Of a DNA stretch of 59,743 bases, positions 8,192 through 18,067 are shown one piece after another. Source of the stretch: JBBRCE01 sp038205115 (lineage in GTDB: Bacteria > Planctomycetota > Planctomycetia > Pirellulales > JBBRCE01). The DNA lies in NCBI GenBank assembly GCA_038205115.1, contig JBBRCE010000030.1:1-59743 (forward strand). Reading direction: 5' to 3'. Both the position numbers and the translations under genes were made by a program. The notes beneath the pieces are model-generated. The model was not told the origin of the DNA, did no database searches, and saw only the letters and a list, made by a program, of their open reading frames with translations. The first letter of the stretch is position 1, and each line of letters begins with the position of its first letter.

Positions 8192-9220
8192 TTAGCGATA
8201 AATCCAGCGGAAGTCAACTTCGCCCGGAATCCCGTAGTAAAAATCCTGTGTGTTGGGGTGAAATTCGTCGCCCGGTCGCCAGAAATTGAGCTGCAGTTCT
8301 TTATATTTATACTTGCGCCCTGCAGCGATTTTGTCATCCGGCTTAACGCCAGCCACCGGATCGGCCCAGCGATAAGCATTCGTCAGGCCATGCACGAAGA
8401 CCGAGAAAAAGTCGATTCGTAGATCGACATCCTCCCAGCAAGCCACGCCGTAGACGCTATTGTCTTCCGTATCGGTACTGACTTTGACTTGCGCCTTGCT
8501 CATTTCCACACAATTGAGCAGCAAGCGTTTGGGGTCTTCTTTTTTGCGAATGGCGTCGATGGCCAGCGGCATGACGTGGTCGTCGTACTTAAGTTCGATC
8601 GTTTCGCCGGTTTTTTTGTCCTGGATTTTGCTCTCTAACGTGAACTTCGGAAACCAAAAGACCGGGTGGTCGACGAATGCCACGGTTGTTTCTTCACGCA
8701 TTTTGTCCGGGCTGTCTTTGTCCTGCGGGTCGTCCTTTGTCACGGGACGCATGTGATTTCCAAGGTTTTTCACCTTGTAAATCATGTACCAAACGACTTT
8801 TCGCTCCATGCGGCCATCGGCTTTGGGAATGTCCACCCCGATGGTTCGCAGCGGACGGAATGTGAACTCCAAATACCAGACATCCGAGTGAAACATCATT
8901 CCCGGACCGGCACCTTTTCTCGTGCCATCATTGCCCGTTGCCATGCTTTTGAGCGTGGCCGTATTTGGTTCGTAATTGGGCGTCCAATCCGCATCGCCGC
9001 CCGGCAATTGGGCGAGCATTTCGCTGAACTTATGCAAGCTCATCGTGTCGTCGGCTTCAGGCTTGGGTGCGATGGTAATTTCCACGCCCGCAGCCATTTT
9101 TCGGAAGCCCGAAGGCGCGGCGGTTTTTGTGGCCTGCGCGTACGCAGTTTCGAAACCAACCACGCCGATCAGCGCCGCCAGCAAACAGGATAGCCGTAAC
9201 ATGCGCAACATGATGAGCAT
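8192..9220 (-). CDS. secreted protein of unknown function
   Basis: I do not recognise the family. The frame is open up to a GTG at 9310, but the ATG at 9220 (or those at 9211 and 9202) places a signal peptide at the N-terminus: hydrophobic LSCLLAALIGVVGF, then a predicted cut after AYAQA. The mature protein of about 315 residues is soluble-looking, rich in aromatic residues and charged turns, and has no recognisable catalytic motif (landmarks WYLEFTFRPLR, DHPVFWFPKF, FWRPGDEFHP). The size and style are common among planctomycete exported hypothetical proteins. It ends at a strong terminator, so it looks monocistronic. Start choice is uncertain by about 18 bases. Confidence 0.7.
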   Translation of the reverse strand: MLIMLRMLRLSCLLAALIGVVGFETAYAQATKTAAPSGFRKMAAGVEITIAPKPEADDTMSLHKFSEMLAQLPGGDADWTPNYEPNTATLKSMATGNDGTRKGAGPGMMFHSDVWYLEFTFRPLRTIGVDIPKADGRMERKVVWYMIYKVKNLGNHMRPVTKDDPQDKDSPDKMREETTVAFVDHPVFWFPKFTLESKIQDKKTGETIELKYDDHVMPLAIDAIRKKEDPKRLLLNCVEMSKAQVKVSTDTEDNSVYGVACWEDVDLRIDFFSVFVHGLTNAYRWADPVAGVKPDDKIAAGRKYKYKELQLNFWRPGDEFHPNTQDFYYGIPGEVDFRWIYR

Positions 9221-9496
9221 TTTCGTAAGAATTTGGGAGACGTCCGGTAGAACCTCAGACAAGACTTTTAGTATAAATCGCCTGCTGCGGGACTGCAACG
9301 TTTTTCGCACGCTCGCCGAGAAACCAACCCGCTCTAAGCGAATTACGCCAATCCTAGCGAATTTTCCGGCCCAAACTTGGCCATTTCGATGGTGTTGATC
9401 CGTCTGCCAAACGGATTCACGCCACGCGCGGCCGCCAGTAGAATGAGGCCGGCGCAGTCATCACAATCACCCGCAGTAAACTTTCGCGAGCCCAAC

Positions 9497-10405
9497 ATGT
9501 TGCGACGCCTCTCCGTAATCCTGGTTGCCGTTGTCTGGGGCACATTCGCGGCCGGCACACTTCACGCCGGCGAACCTCGGCCGACAGCCGAATTTCGCCT
9601 GTGGGAAAAAGATGCGCCCGGCGCGCATGGCACGGCAGACGTCGATATCCCTACGTTAACGCCGTTCTGGCCGGCCGAAGACAAAGCCAGCGGCGCGGCC
9701 ATGATCGTCTGCCCAGGCGGCGGATACAACGTTCTGGCGCCGCACGAAGGCAAGGCTTATGCCGAGTGGTTAAATCAACAAGGCATCGCCGCATTCGTGT
9801 TGAAATATCGACTCTACAAGTCCGATTACCACCTGCCCGAGATTTTCAAAGATGCGCAGCGAGCCATGCGGACCGTACGCTACCGGGCGGCCGACTGGAA
9901 GCTCGATCCCAAACGCGTAGGCATCATGGGTTCGTCGGCTGGTGGGCATTTGTCGTCCGTGATGCTCACGCAATTCGATGCGGGCAAAAGCGATTCCGCG
10001 GACCCGATCGAAAAAGTCAGCTCGCGCCCCGATCTCGGCGTGCTGTGTTACGGTTTCATTCAGTTCGACAAAAAAACCATGACCGATCCCGCCAGGCGTG
10101 AAAAAGCATTGGGTAAAGATGTGTCCGACAAAGACGCTCTATTCTTTGCGAGCGCTCGCAACGTCCGTAAAGATACGCCGCCCTGTTTCATTTGGCAGAC
10201 GGTCGAAGATACCTCCGTAACCGTCGACAACGCGCTGGAATTCGCCAACGGCCTGCGCGAAGCGGGAGTGCCGTTTGACCTGCACCTGTATCAAAAAGGC
10301 AAGCACGGAATCGGTTTGGGCAAAGACGCCCACGCCACCGGCAAACTTCATCCTTGGACTGATGACTGCATCTACTGGTTGAACGAGCAGCGATTCATCA
10401 AGTGA
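9497..10405 (+). CDS. secreted alpha/beta hydrolase, carbohydrate-esterase-like
   Basis: Exported serine hydrolase of the BD-FAE/acetyl-xylan-esterase-like group. The 302-residue protein begins with a signal peptide (LSVILVAVVWGTFAAG, cut near LHA-GE). It has the oxyanion-hole motif VCPGGGY, the nucleophile elbow GIMGSSAGGH, an acid candidate in EDTSVTVDNA and the C-terminal histidine in GKHGIGLG. The first in-frame start, 120 bases upstream, would add a non-conserved leader, so the ATG at 9497 is chosen because it gives the signal peptide. Family knowledge suggests deacetylation of plant or algal polysaccharide; the exact substrate is inference. The next gene is convergent. Confidence 0.85.
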   Translation: MLRRLSVILVAVVWGTFAAGTLHAGEPRPTAEFRLWEKDAPGAHGTADVDIPTLTPFWPAEDKASGAAMIVCPGGGYNVLAPHEGKAYAEWLNQQGIAAFVLKYRLYKSDYHLPEIFKDAQRAMRTVRYRAADWKLDPKRVGIMGSSAGGHLSSVMLTQFDAGKSDSADPIEKVSSRPDLGVLCYGFIQFDKKTMTDPARREKALGKDVSDKDALFFASARNVRKDTPPCFIWQTVEDTSVTVDNALEFANGLREAGVPFDLHLYQKGKHGIGLGKDAHATGKLHPWTDDCIYWLNEQRFIK

Positions 10406-10446
10406 AAACAGACGCGAGTGTGCCGCCGAATTGCACGTTGCCGCCG

Positions 10447-12093
10447 CTACCTGGCCGGAGCAGTGTCTGAGCGTAGCGGCAGTTCGAAGCAGGCTGCTTC
10501 GCGATCGTTCCGTAGTAGCAACCGTGAACCGACCAAAACCGGGACGTTCCAGGTTTTGTCGGTCAGCGCGGTAAAACGTGTGACCTCTTGAAATTTGCTG
10601 GGGTCCGCTGCAACCAACGCAATTTGTCCCTGTTCGGTCTGAACCAACAACCATTTGCCAACTTGCAGCAGTTGTCCAAAACTATAAGGTGGCCGGCCCC
10701 GCGATTTCCATTTGGTTTCGCCGGTTTGCGGATCAAGGCACGTCAGCATCGGGTCGTTGAAGCCGTAAATGTAACCGTCGCTCGACACGGCGCTGGAGAA
10801 CTTCGTTTTCAGGTTGGTGTTGGCCCACTTGCGCTGCACGGACCACTTGTGATTTCCGGCGGCGTCTGCTGGCTCGGCCGACTTGGAAATTGCCAACAAC
10901 ATGCAGCCGACCGTGTAGCCCTTGGAGACAAACAATTCGTTGTCGGCCACCAGCACCGGTTGCGAGACCGTCGGCTGATCGCCGGACTCTGGCCAGGGAT
11001 AATCCCAAAGAACGGTGCCGTCGAGATCGTAGCCGGTCACGCTTGCCGCGTTGACTTTGACGATTTGCCGCTGCCCGCCAATTGTCAGCAACGTAGGCGA
11101 AGAATACGAAAGCACGCCGCTGCCCGACTTCCAAACGAGTTTGCCGGTTTTCTCGTCAAATGCCACCAGCGAAGCGTCGTCTTTGCCGCCGGATGTCGAG
11201 CAGATCACCAGGCCATCAACCACCAGCGGCGAGCAAGGCATGGCGTACATCGGCAGTGCGCCACCGAACTCGGCGAGCAAATCGTGTTTCCAGATGGTCT
11301 GTCCGTTTGAGCCGTCGAGGCAATTCAAAATGCCTTTGGCGCCGAGCGAGTAAACGCGGCCTTCGTGAATGGTCGGCGTCGAACGCGGACCGGGTCCGCC
11401 AAGCTCAATGGTTTCGGCAAACCGCGTGGCTTCTTTATGCGACCAGACCGTTTCGCCGTTGTCGATGCGGTAACAAACGGTGAGTTCCTGCTCGCCGCGC
11501 TGTTCCAGAGTGACGGCGTAATTTCCGACCGCTGCGAACGAAGACCAGCCCGCGCCGATTTCTTTGCGCCACAGCAGCTTGGGCGGTTGGCTCGTCCAGT
11601 CCGTCGCCAAACCCGGATCGGGCAACGACCCATTGCGGTCTGGCCCAAGAAACTGCGGCGAGTCGTGCTCGGTGGTGGCGGACAGATCGACGACCGAAGC
11701 CGGTGCCTGATCGCCGAGCGCGGTCAGAGTTGCGTCGTGTCGCGGTCGCCAGCGTGGAACCAATCGCACGCGCAAGTCGCCGTCCACACCTTCTAGTCTA
11801 AAATAACTCAGCAACCCGACTACAATCGCCAGGCAAGTCAGGCCAAAAGCCTTGCGTGCCGTGCGGCTCCAAACTGGCGCCCAGACCAGCGTAAACATAA
11901 TCGCGCCGATGATGGCCAGGCCCATCGAGACCAGCGAAGCAATGTTGTTGCCGGCTGCGTCGAACGGTTCGAGATATTGAAAAACAGCAATCAGCCCGCC
12001 GCCGATGGCCAACAGTCCGATCGGAACACCGATGGCCGCCAGCCACTGCCGTGCGATGGGAGCTTGACTCATTGAACCGGGTGCGTCGGACAT
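10447..12093 (-). CDS. membrane-anchored PQQ-like beta-propeller protein
   Basis: The 548-residue protein has three predicted N-terminal membrane segments (about 17-40, 50-72 and 81-98), followed by a soluble domain with repeated PQQ/BamB-type blades, for example YSLGAKGILNCLDGSNGQTIWK and LVAFDEKTGKLVWKSG. Each blade carries a Gly-x-x-x-W-like turn. Proteins of this type are numerous in planctomycetes and are often annotated as BamB-like, but the three-helix anchor argues against a true BamB lipoprotein. No alcohol-dehydrogenase heme or PQQ ligands can be assigned. Function is unknown; a binding scaffold on the outer face of the inner membrane is plausible. Confidence 0.8.
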   Translation of the reverse strand: MSDAPGSMSQAPIARQWLAAIGVPIGLLAIGGGLIAVFQYLEPFDAAGNNIASLVSMGLAIIGAIMFTLVWAPVWSRTARKAFGLTCLAIVVGLLSYFRLEGVDGDLRVRLVPRWRPRHDATLTALGDQAPASVVDLSATTEHDSPQFLGPDRNGSLPDPGLATDWTSQPPKLLWRKEIGAGWSSFAAVGNYAVTLEQRGEQELTVCYRIDNGETVWSHKEATRFAETIELGGPGPRSTPTIHEGRVYSLGAKGILNCLDGSNGQTIWKHDLLAEFGGALPMYAMPCSPLVVDGLVICSTSGGKDDASLVAFDEKTGKLVWKSGSGVLSYSSPTLLTIGGQRQIVKVNAASVTGYDLDGTVLWDYPWPESGDQPTVSQPVLVADNELFVSKGYTVGCMLLAISKSAEPADAAGNHKWSVQRKWANTNLKTKFSSAVSSDGYIYGFNDPMLTCLDPQTGETKWKSRGRPPYSFGQLLQVGKWLLVQTEQGQIALVAADPSKFQEVTRFTALTDKTWNVPVLVGSRLLLRNDREAACFELPLRSDTAPAR

Positions 12094-12144
12094 ATCAAAT
12101 AACCCACGTCAAATTCTGACGGTGCAACTCTGATTCATAAACGG

Positions 12145-12429
12145 CTAGTCGTTTCGGCTGGTCACTTCCAGCAGATGATAACCAAATTGGGTTTTCACCG
12201 GACCCTGAACTTCGCCTACCGGCGCACTGAATACGACTTGATCGAACTCTGGCACCATTTGTTTAGGTCCGAAGGTGCCCAAATCGCCACCGCTGCGGCC
12301 CGAGGGGCAGGACGAATGCGTTTTGGCCAGGGCGGCGAAGTCCGCGCCATCGGCGATCTGCTGCTTCAATTCCGCGCATTTCTGTTCGGAATCGACCAAA
12401 ATATGTCGGGCGGATGCTTTTGTGGCCAT
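12145..12429 (-). CDS. ppiC: parvulin-type peptidyl-prolyl cis-trans isomerase
   Basis: A single-domain parvulin of 94 residues, the same size as E. coli PpiC, with ARHILV at the start, the SCPSGRSGGDLGTF core, MVPEFDQVVFS and the C-terminal FGYHLLEV. It isomerises proline peptide bonds. It lacks a signal peptide, so it is probably cytoplasmic. The ATG has a clear AGGGAG ribosome-binding site about 6 bases upstream. It is 51 bases upstream of the PQQ-propeller gene on the same strand and could be co-transcribed with it. Confidence 0.93.
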   Translation of the reverse strand: MATKASARHILVDSEQKCAELKQQIADGADFAALAKTHSSCPSGRSGGDLGTFGPKQMVPEFDQVVFSAPVGEVQGPVKTQFGYHLLEVTSRND

Positions 12430-12695
12430 GCTGGCTCCCTGAAGTCGCGTTCTGCAAAATGAATTGACAACCTGCCGGTCGGTGGCCCGTTGATCGGGCG
12501 GCGCACCGTTTCCGGCAATCGGAAGATTTTAGCAACTTTGCCGCCGCGAATGAACGGGGGACCGGCCAACCGCGAAATCAATTTGCCGATTTGCGCCCCA
12601 GTCCTGACAAAATCCCCGCTCCGCAGTAGACGCCGCCGCGCGCGGCAATCATTCTAAAAGCTGAACTCCGCAGTCATTATGGTAGGAAAATTGAC

Positions 12696-13250
12696 ATGCT
12701 TCGCTCGCTCGTCGCTTCGTTAGGCTTGCTCCTGATTGCCGGTTGCGGCCGCATCGAAATCGTCATGCCGGAGCAACCTCTGCCCGCCGCCAGCGAAAAC
12801 CGCCCGGCCGAAAATCCGCTGCTGGCGCAAGCTGCGCCCTCCGTGCCGGCGCAGGCACCCGCGACGATGCGCCCCCCGGTAGCCATCGGCGGAGCCTCCG
12901 CCCCGGTTGTCGTGGTGGCCGTGCCCGCATCGCCCGGCAATGCCATGACGCAACCGGCGATCAGCCAGTGGACCGAACGTGATGTGGCCATCGACGCGCT
13001 GGGGCGCATCGGGCCGGCGGCAGTGCCCGCATTGTCCGAAGCGCTGGCCAACCGCGACGCCAAAGTTCGTCGCGAGGCCGCGCGAGCATTATCTTACATC
13101 GGACCCGAAGCCAAAGAGGCCGTCAACTCGCTGATTTTGGCCACCAAAGACGAAGACGCTGGCGTGCGGTTTCTGGCAATTCGCGCGCTCGGCCAAATCG
13201 GCCCCGGCGCCAAGGACGCGGTGCCGATCTTGATTCGCGCCATGCAATAA
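12696..13250 (+). CDS. HEAT-repeat lipoprotein
   Basis: The 184-residue protein starts with a lipoprotein signal (LLLIAGC, Cys17), continues with a Pro/Ala-rich linker to about residue 85, and ends with three HEAT-type helical repeats (RDVAIDALGRIGPAAVPAL, DAKVRREAARALSYIGPEA, AGVRFLAIRALGQIGPGA). HEAT repeats bind other proteins; the partner is unknown. The ATG has an AGGAAA ribosome-binding site. An antisense frame at 12677-13063 is a shadow of this gene. Confidence 0.85.
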   Translation: MLRSLVASLGLLLIAGCGRIEIVMPEQPLPAASENRPAENPLLAQAAPSVPAQAPATMRPPVAIGGASAPVVVVAVPASPGNAMTQPAISQWTERDVAIDALGRIGPAAVPALSEALANRDAKVRREAARALSYIGPEAKEAVNSLILATKDEDAGVRFLAIRALGQIGPGAKDAVPILIRAMQ

Positions 13251-13457
13251 GCCGTCGGCACAAGCACAAACCTCGGCGTCTCGCTATAATCGCCCTGCCA
13301 TCGGTGTTTACGGGTTTATCCGGACCCGAAGTTTGGGATAATGCAGCCAACGCGTTTCGCCGCCCCGGATTCCAATCAGCCACGGCGGATTTTCTGGCCG
13401 GCGCGCGAAGTCCGCTGCAATTTCGGTTTTGTGATTCGACCTTTCAGGAACGATTCG

Positions 13458-14471
13458 GTGAAGTACGCTGCGATTGGCCCCATCGCCATCTATTTGCCCG
13501 AGCGTGTGGAAACCAACGCTCAGCTCAAAAGCGAATATCCCGACTGGGATATGGACGCGATTTATGTCAAGACGGGCGTTGCCAATCGACACGTGGCCGC
13601 AGCGGACGAGTGCTCGTCGGATCTCGGCGTGAAGGCGGCCGAAAAGCTGTTCGCCGCGCATCGAATCGATCCGCAATCGATCGACTTCCTGCTGTTTTGC
13701 ACGCAAACGCCCGATTATCCGCTACCCACCACCGCCTGCCTGGTGCAACATCGCCTGGGCTTGAAAACCAGTTGCGGCGCGCTGGATTTCAACCTCGGCT
13801 GTTCCGGTTATATCTACGGTCTTTCGCTGGCCGACGGGCTGATTCGTAGTGGCGTGGCCAAACGCGTGCTGTTGATTACCGCCGAAACCTATTCCAAATT
13901 CATCGACCGCGGCGATCGATCGCTGCGTACCGTGTTTGGCGACGGCGCGGCGGCCACGCTGGTGGAATCGGCCGACCAGCCCAGCCTGGCGGGTTTCGTT
14001 TTTGGCACCGACGGTCGCGGCGCCGACGCGCTGATCGTCAACCGTGGCGGCTTTCGCACGCCCGAGCAAGCCATTCAGCCGCGCCGCCGGCAACGCTGGC
14101 AAAGCCCGCTCTACATGCACGGCCCCAGCTTAATCACGTTCGCCACCGAGTCGATTCCGCAGTTGGTCGACGCCGTACTTACTTCGGCCCAAATCGCCCG
14201 CGCTGACATCGACCTGTATCTGTTTCATCAGGCCACTCGGTTGATGCTCGACAAACTGCGCGAAGGCTTGAATTTGCCAAGCGAGCAACTGCCGCTGGCG
14301 CTGGAAAATTGCGGCAACACCGTGTCGTCCACTGTGCCGATTTTGATCGAACAACAACGTACTCGCGGGCAAGTCAAAACTGGCACGCGCTCGCTACTCA
14401 TTGGTTTTGGCGTCGGTTACTCGTGGGCCGGTTGCGCTTGGACCGAAACCTGGCAGGACCAAAGGCTTTAG
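13458..14471 (+). CDS. 3-oxoacyl-[ACP] synthase III family protein
   Basis: FabH-type ketoacyl synthase that condenses an acyl-CoA starter with an acyl-carrier-protein extender. With the GTG at 13458 as start (AGGAA ribosome-binding site 8 bases upstream) the protein has 338 residues, the usual length. The triad is intact: Cys115 in NLGCSGYIYG, His257 in FHQAT and Asn287 in NCGNT. The frame runs 39 codons further upstream to an ATG, but that leader has no family counterpart. No fatty-acid synthesis gene flanks it, so it may be a specialised KAS III and not the housekeeping FabH. Confidence 0.88.
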   Translation: MKYAAIGPIAIYLPERVETNAQLKSEYPDWDMDAIYVKTGVANRHVAAADECSSDLGVKAAEKLFAAHRIDPQSIDFLLFCTQTPDYPLPTTACLVQHRLGLKTSCGALDFNLGCSGYIYGLSLADGLIRSGVAKRVLLITAETYSKFIDRGDRSLRTVFGDGAAATLVESADQPSLAGFVFGTDGRGADALIVNRGGFRTPEQAIQPRRRQRWQSPLYMHGPSLITFATESIPQLVDAVLTSAQIARADIDLYLFHQATRLMLDKLREGLNLPSEQLPLALENCGNTVSSTVPILIEQQRTRGQVKTGTRSLLIGFGVGYSWAGCAWTETWQDQRL

Positions 14472-14515
14472 TCGCAGCTTTTTTACGCGTTTCATTCACG
14501 GACGGAGTTTGCACG

Positions 14516-15418
14516 ATGCCCATCGAATTGCGGCCGCTGTCGCGCAGAAACTTCATAGGCGGGATGTTGGCTTCCGGCGCGCTGGCGGCCTATCCACCGT
14601 TGTGGGCCGCCGAAACGCCCGCCGATCCGCACCGCTGGTTGTTGTTTTCCGACGTGCATATTGGCGAGTCGGCCGATGTGCAGCGATCCGACACCAACAT
14701 GGCTCGTCATCTGCAACAGGCGGTCAAAGAAGCGCTGGTGTGGGACAAACGTCCGGCCGGATTGATGGTAAACGGCGATTGTGCCTATCTGTCTGGCAAG
14801 CCCGGCGAATACCGGATGTTTGTCGAATTGATTAAGCCCATCCGCGAGGCCGGTTTGCCGGTGTACATCACGCTCGGCAATCACGACCATCGCCAGCGGT
14901 TTTGGGAAGGCGTGCCGGAAGCCAAACCCAAGTCGCCGCTGCTTGCCAATCGGCAAGTGGCGATTATCGAGACCGAGCGCGCGAATTGGTTTTTGCTGGA
15001 TTCGCTGGAAGAGACCGCCAAATCGCCCGGACGCTGCGGCGAAGAGCAGCTTGCCTGGCTCGGCAAAGAGTTGGACGCGCGCGCGAGCAAGCCGGCAATT
15101 GTCATGGTGCATCACAACCCCGAACTGCCGGGGCTAAAGCACGGCCTGCTGGATGGCGACGCGTTGTACCGCGTGATTTTGCCCCGCAGACAGGCGAAAT
15201 GCCTGGTATTTGGTCACATCCATCATTGGGCGGTTGCCAAGCAAGCCGATTTGCATGTGGTCAGCTTGCCGCCCACCGCGTACGTTTTTGCACCGGGCGA
15301 TCCCAGCGGTTGGGTCACGCTGGACTTGCGCGACGACGGCGCGACGTTTCAATTGCATTCGCTCGACCCGACGCACAAAGCGCATCTCGAAAAAGCCGAA
15401 CTCAAATGGCGCGCGTAA
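14516..15418 (+). CDS. Tat-exported metallophosphoesterase
   Basis: Calcineurin-like phosphoesterase of 300 residues. The N-terminus has a twin-arginine signal (LSRRNFIGG, Arg10-Arg11, then a hydrophobic stretch), so it is exported folded. All metal-binding blocks are present: FSDVHIGE, VNGDCAY, LGNHDHR, VMVHHNP and FGHIHHW. Members of this family cleave phosphodiesters or monoesters; the substrate cannot be told from sequence. The ATG at 14516 is chosen because the Tat motif begins there. It starts 44 bases after the KAS III gene and is probably co-transcribed. Confidence 0.88.
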   Translation: MPIELRPLSRRNFIGGMLASGALAAYPPLWAAETPADPHRWLLFSDVHIGESADVQRSDTNMARHLQQAVKEALVWDKRPAGLMVNGDCAYLSGKPGEYRMFVELIKPIREAGLPVYITLGNHDHRQRFWEGVPEAKPKSPLLANRQVAIIETERANWFLLDSLEETAKSPGRCGEEQLAWLGKELDARASKPAIVMVHHNPELPGLKHGLLDGDALYRVILPRRQAKCLVFGHIHHWAVAKQADLHVVSLPPTAYVFAPGDPSGWVTLDLRDDGATFQLHSLDPTHKAHLEKAELKWRA

Positions 15419-15480
15419 GTTTTGCGACGCGCCGGCGCGAAGCAAGTCAATTTCTCCAACTCGTTTCAAGGCGCTCTCGA

Positions 15481-16404
15481 ATGCCACGATTGTCCGTTGT
15501 TGCGTACGTTCGCGCTGCCGCTGGTTTGTCGATTCTGCTGTGCGTCTCGTTGTGCGGCCAACTCGGCCGCGGCGAAGATCGCGCTGCGAGCGCCGAATTT
15601 CCGGCCGGTAAGTCAAAGGTCGTGATCGATCTCGAAGGTACGAAATTCGACGTCTTCACATATCGGCCGCAAGGCTATAAAGATGGTCCTCTGATCCTGG
15701 TGTTTCACGGCATGGACCGCAATGCCGAGGATTACCGCGACAACGCTATCGAACTGGCCGACCGCAACGGTGCGTTGATCGCCGCGCCATTGTTTGATAG
15801 CGACCGCTTTCCGTCTCGCCAGTATCAGCGTGGTGGATTGGTCACGGCCGAAGGCCAAACCCGCGCGGCCAGCGAGCGCACCTGGCATTTTGTTACGCCA
15901 CTGGCCGAAGCAATTCGCCACTTGGCCGGGCGACCAAAGATGCCGTACTACTTGATCGGGCATTCCGGCGGCGCGCAATTTCTCAGTCGCCTGGCTGGCT
16001 TTCAAAACACCGAGGCGCGGCGAATTGTCGCGGCCAACCCCGGCAGCCTGTTGTTTCCAACCACGGAGCAAGATTACCCGTACGGTTTTGGCACGCTGCC
16101 GGCCGAATTACGCAGCGATGCGGTGATCAAAAACTATCTCGCGCAACCGCTGACCATCTATCAAGGCGCGGACGACAACGTCAAAGACGATAACCTGGAC
16201 GACAGCCCGCCGGCAAACATCCAAGGCGGCAATCGCTGGGAGCGGGGGCAGCACGCTTTTCAGGCGGCGCAACATTTAGCCAAAAAGAATGGCTGGCCAT
16301 GCAATTGGCAAATCGTGCCGGCCAAAGGCGTTGGGCACGACGGCCACAAAATGTTCGCCAGCCCTGCCTGCGATGTCGCGCTCTTCGGCGACAAACACAA
16401 ATAG
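15481..16404 (+). CDS. secreted alpha/beta hydrolase
   Basis: The 307-residue exported hydrolase begins with a signal peptide (AAAGLSILLCVSLCGQL). It has ILVFHGMDRNAED (oxyanion region), the nucleophile elbow LIGHSGGAQ, and His near KGVGHDGHKMF. It resembles the PHB-depolymerase/esterase-like group in layout. Substrate unknown. It is third in a plus-strand run after the KAS III and phosphoesterase genes. The next gene is convergent, with 17 bases between stops. Confidence 0.8.
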   Translation: MPRLSVVAYVRAAAGLSILLCVSLCGQLGRGEDRAASAEFPAGKSKVVIDLEGTKFDVFTYRPQGYKDGPLILVFHGMDRNAEDYRDNAIELADRNGALIAAPLFDSDRFPSRQYQRGGLVTAEGQTRAASERTWHFVTPLAEAIRHLAGRPKMPYYLIGHSGGAQFLSRLAGFQNTEARRIVAANPGSLLFPTTEQDYPYGFGTLPAELRSDAVIKNYLAQPLTIYQGADDNVKDDNLDDSPPANIQGGNRWERGQHAFQAAQHLAKKNGWPCNWQIVPAKGVGHDGHKMFASPACDVALFGDKHK

Positions 16405-16421
16405 ACGATTGGCCAACTCGC

Positions 16422-17843
16422 TTAGCGAAAGAACAACAGCGTGACGATCACAAACAGCGGCACCAGGATCGTGCAAGAATAGGCCATGTAACCGAAGAAA
16501 CTCGGCATCTTAACGCCGTGTTCTTCGGCAATTGCCTTGACCATGAAGTTCGGTCCGTTGCCGATGTACGAATTAGCGCCCATGAACACCGAACCGCAAG
16601 AGATGGCCGCCAGAATCTTAGCCGCTTCGGGGCCGTGCTTCAAAAACTCGGCCAGCGAACGGCCTTCGACCGGCACTCCAAACTGACCACAGGCCGCGGC
16701 GGCAAACGTCAAGTATGTGGGCGCGTTATCCAAAAAGCTGGAGAGAATGCCCGACGCCCAAAAGAATTTCCACGGCGCGTTGATCCCCAACTCGCTGCCG
16801 CGGGCGTTGAGAATCTCCAGCGCCGGCACCATGGTGATGAAGATGCCTACGAAGAGAATGGCCACTTCCAGAATGGGCCCGAAGCTGAAACGATTTTTTT
16901 GATGCAGGTTTTTGGGCGTCAAAAAATAGGACGCCAGCGCCAGTCCGGCCATGCAGGCTTCAGAGATGCCGAAACGCCACGATTTGCCGTCGTTGCCCCA
17001 GCCCTGCCCGGCCGCCAGAATCACCACCACGATCGCCAGCAGAAATACAATGTTGAACAGACCGTGCAGTCGCAATGGTTCGTGCTTCATGACTTCTTCC
17101 AACTGCGAACCCGGACGCTCTTTTTCTTCTTTGTCGAGCACGTACTGATCCCAAACATTGAAGATCACCAGCAGGGCGATATTCACCAGCAACCATTGCG
17201 GCCACAGTTGCAGTGTCCAGCCGAATGGCACGCCTTGCAGAAAGCCCAAGAACAGCGGCGGATCGCCCAGCGGCGTCAACATGCCGCCGCAATTGGAGAC
17301 GATGAAGATTAAAAACACGTAAACATGCGCTTGCCGCTGCCGCGATTTATTGGCGCGTAACATCGGCCTGACCATCAGCATCGACGCGCCGGTTGTGCCG
17401 ACCACGCTGGCCAGCAGCGCGCCGAACGCCAGCATACCGGTGTTGACCAGTGGCGTGCCGGACAGCGAGCCCTGCACGTAAATGCCGCCAGAAATGATGT
17501 ACAGCGCTCCGAGCAGCAAGATGAACGAAATGTATTCGGCCGCTTTCTCGGTGAGCACATGACCGGCCGCGTGGCCCCAGCCGCTCAGCAGGTAAAGCAT
17601 CAGCGGAATCGACATGGCGGCCACCACAATCGCCTTGTTACGGTTCTTCTCCCACCAATGCGGCGCGGCCAGTGGCAAGATGGCAATGCACAGCAGCATC
17701 AGCGCAAACGGCGCCACGGTGAACGAAGGCAATTCGCGTCCGAGCGAGGTTTGCTCGGCCGCTTCGGCAGCGAAACAATTCAAAGGCGCGATCACAACCA
17801 GAAATCCGAGCAACGCCGCGAGAGTGAAAAATCGTCGCATCAT
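16422..17843 (-). CDS. NhaD-like sodium:proton antiporter family membrane protein
   Basis: Ion-transporter superfamily (ArsB/NhaD) protein of 473 residues with about 11 predicted membrane segments and an N-terminal signal-like segment ending FAA-EA. Landmarks typical of NhaD-type antiporters are VSNCGGMLTPLGDPPLFLG, SSFLDNAPTYLTF and the C-terminal GANSYIGNGPNFMVKAIAE. The predicted role is Na+/H+ exchange at the inner membrane; the true ion is inference. The frame is open up to 18020, but the ATG at 17843 starts the hydrophobic leader. It lies downstream of amt, separated by a strong terminator, so it is probably transcribed on its own. Confidence 0.85.
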   Translation of the reverse strand: MMRRFFTLAALLGFLVVIAPLNCFAAEAAEQTSLGRELPSFTVAPFALMLLCIAILPLAAPHWWEKNRNKAIVVAAMSIPLMLYLLSGWGHAAGHVLTEKAAEYISFILLLGALYIISGGIYVQGSLSGTPLVNTGMLAFGALLASVVGTTGASMLMVRPMLRANKSRQRQAHVYVFLIFIVSNCGGMLTPLGDPPLFLGFLQGVPFGWTLQLWPQWLLVNIALLVIFNVWDQYVLDKEEKERPGSQLEEVMKHEPLRLHGLFNIVFLLAIVVVILAAGQGWGNDGKSWRFGISEACMAGLALASYFLTPKNLHQKNRFSFGPILEVAILFVGIFITMVPALEILNARGSELGINAPWKFFWASGILSSFLDNAPTYLTFAAAACGQFGVPVEGRSLAEFLKHGPEAAKILAAISCGSVFMGANSYIGNGPNFMVKAIAEEHGVKMPSFFGYMAYSCTILVPLFVIVTLLFFR

Positions 17844-17978
17844 ATTCGCACGTTTAATGTTTGATTGATAAGTCGCAAGAAATGGAGACCTCGCCAACGC
17901 GCCGTTCGCGATGATCGTAGCCGCAGCCCGTCGACAATCCAAGCTTGACATCGCGAGCGAAACGATCCAACTCAATAG

Positions 17979-18015
17979 AAAAGCCCCTGGAAGTCGGGCA
18001 ACGACTTCCAGGGGC
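17979..18015 (-). terminator. intrinsic terminator after amt
   Basis: A perfect 14-bp stem (17983-17996 with 18002-18015) with a 5-base loop. On the minus strand it is followed by TTTT. It lies 53 bases past the amt stop codon. Confidence 0.9.
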
Positions 18016-18067
18016 CGCATATTTTATCCCAACCACAGTCACAAGACCGCGGTTGAAAATCGGTTGA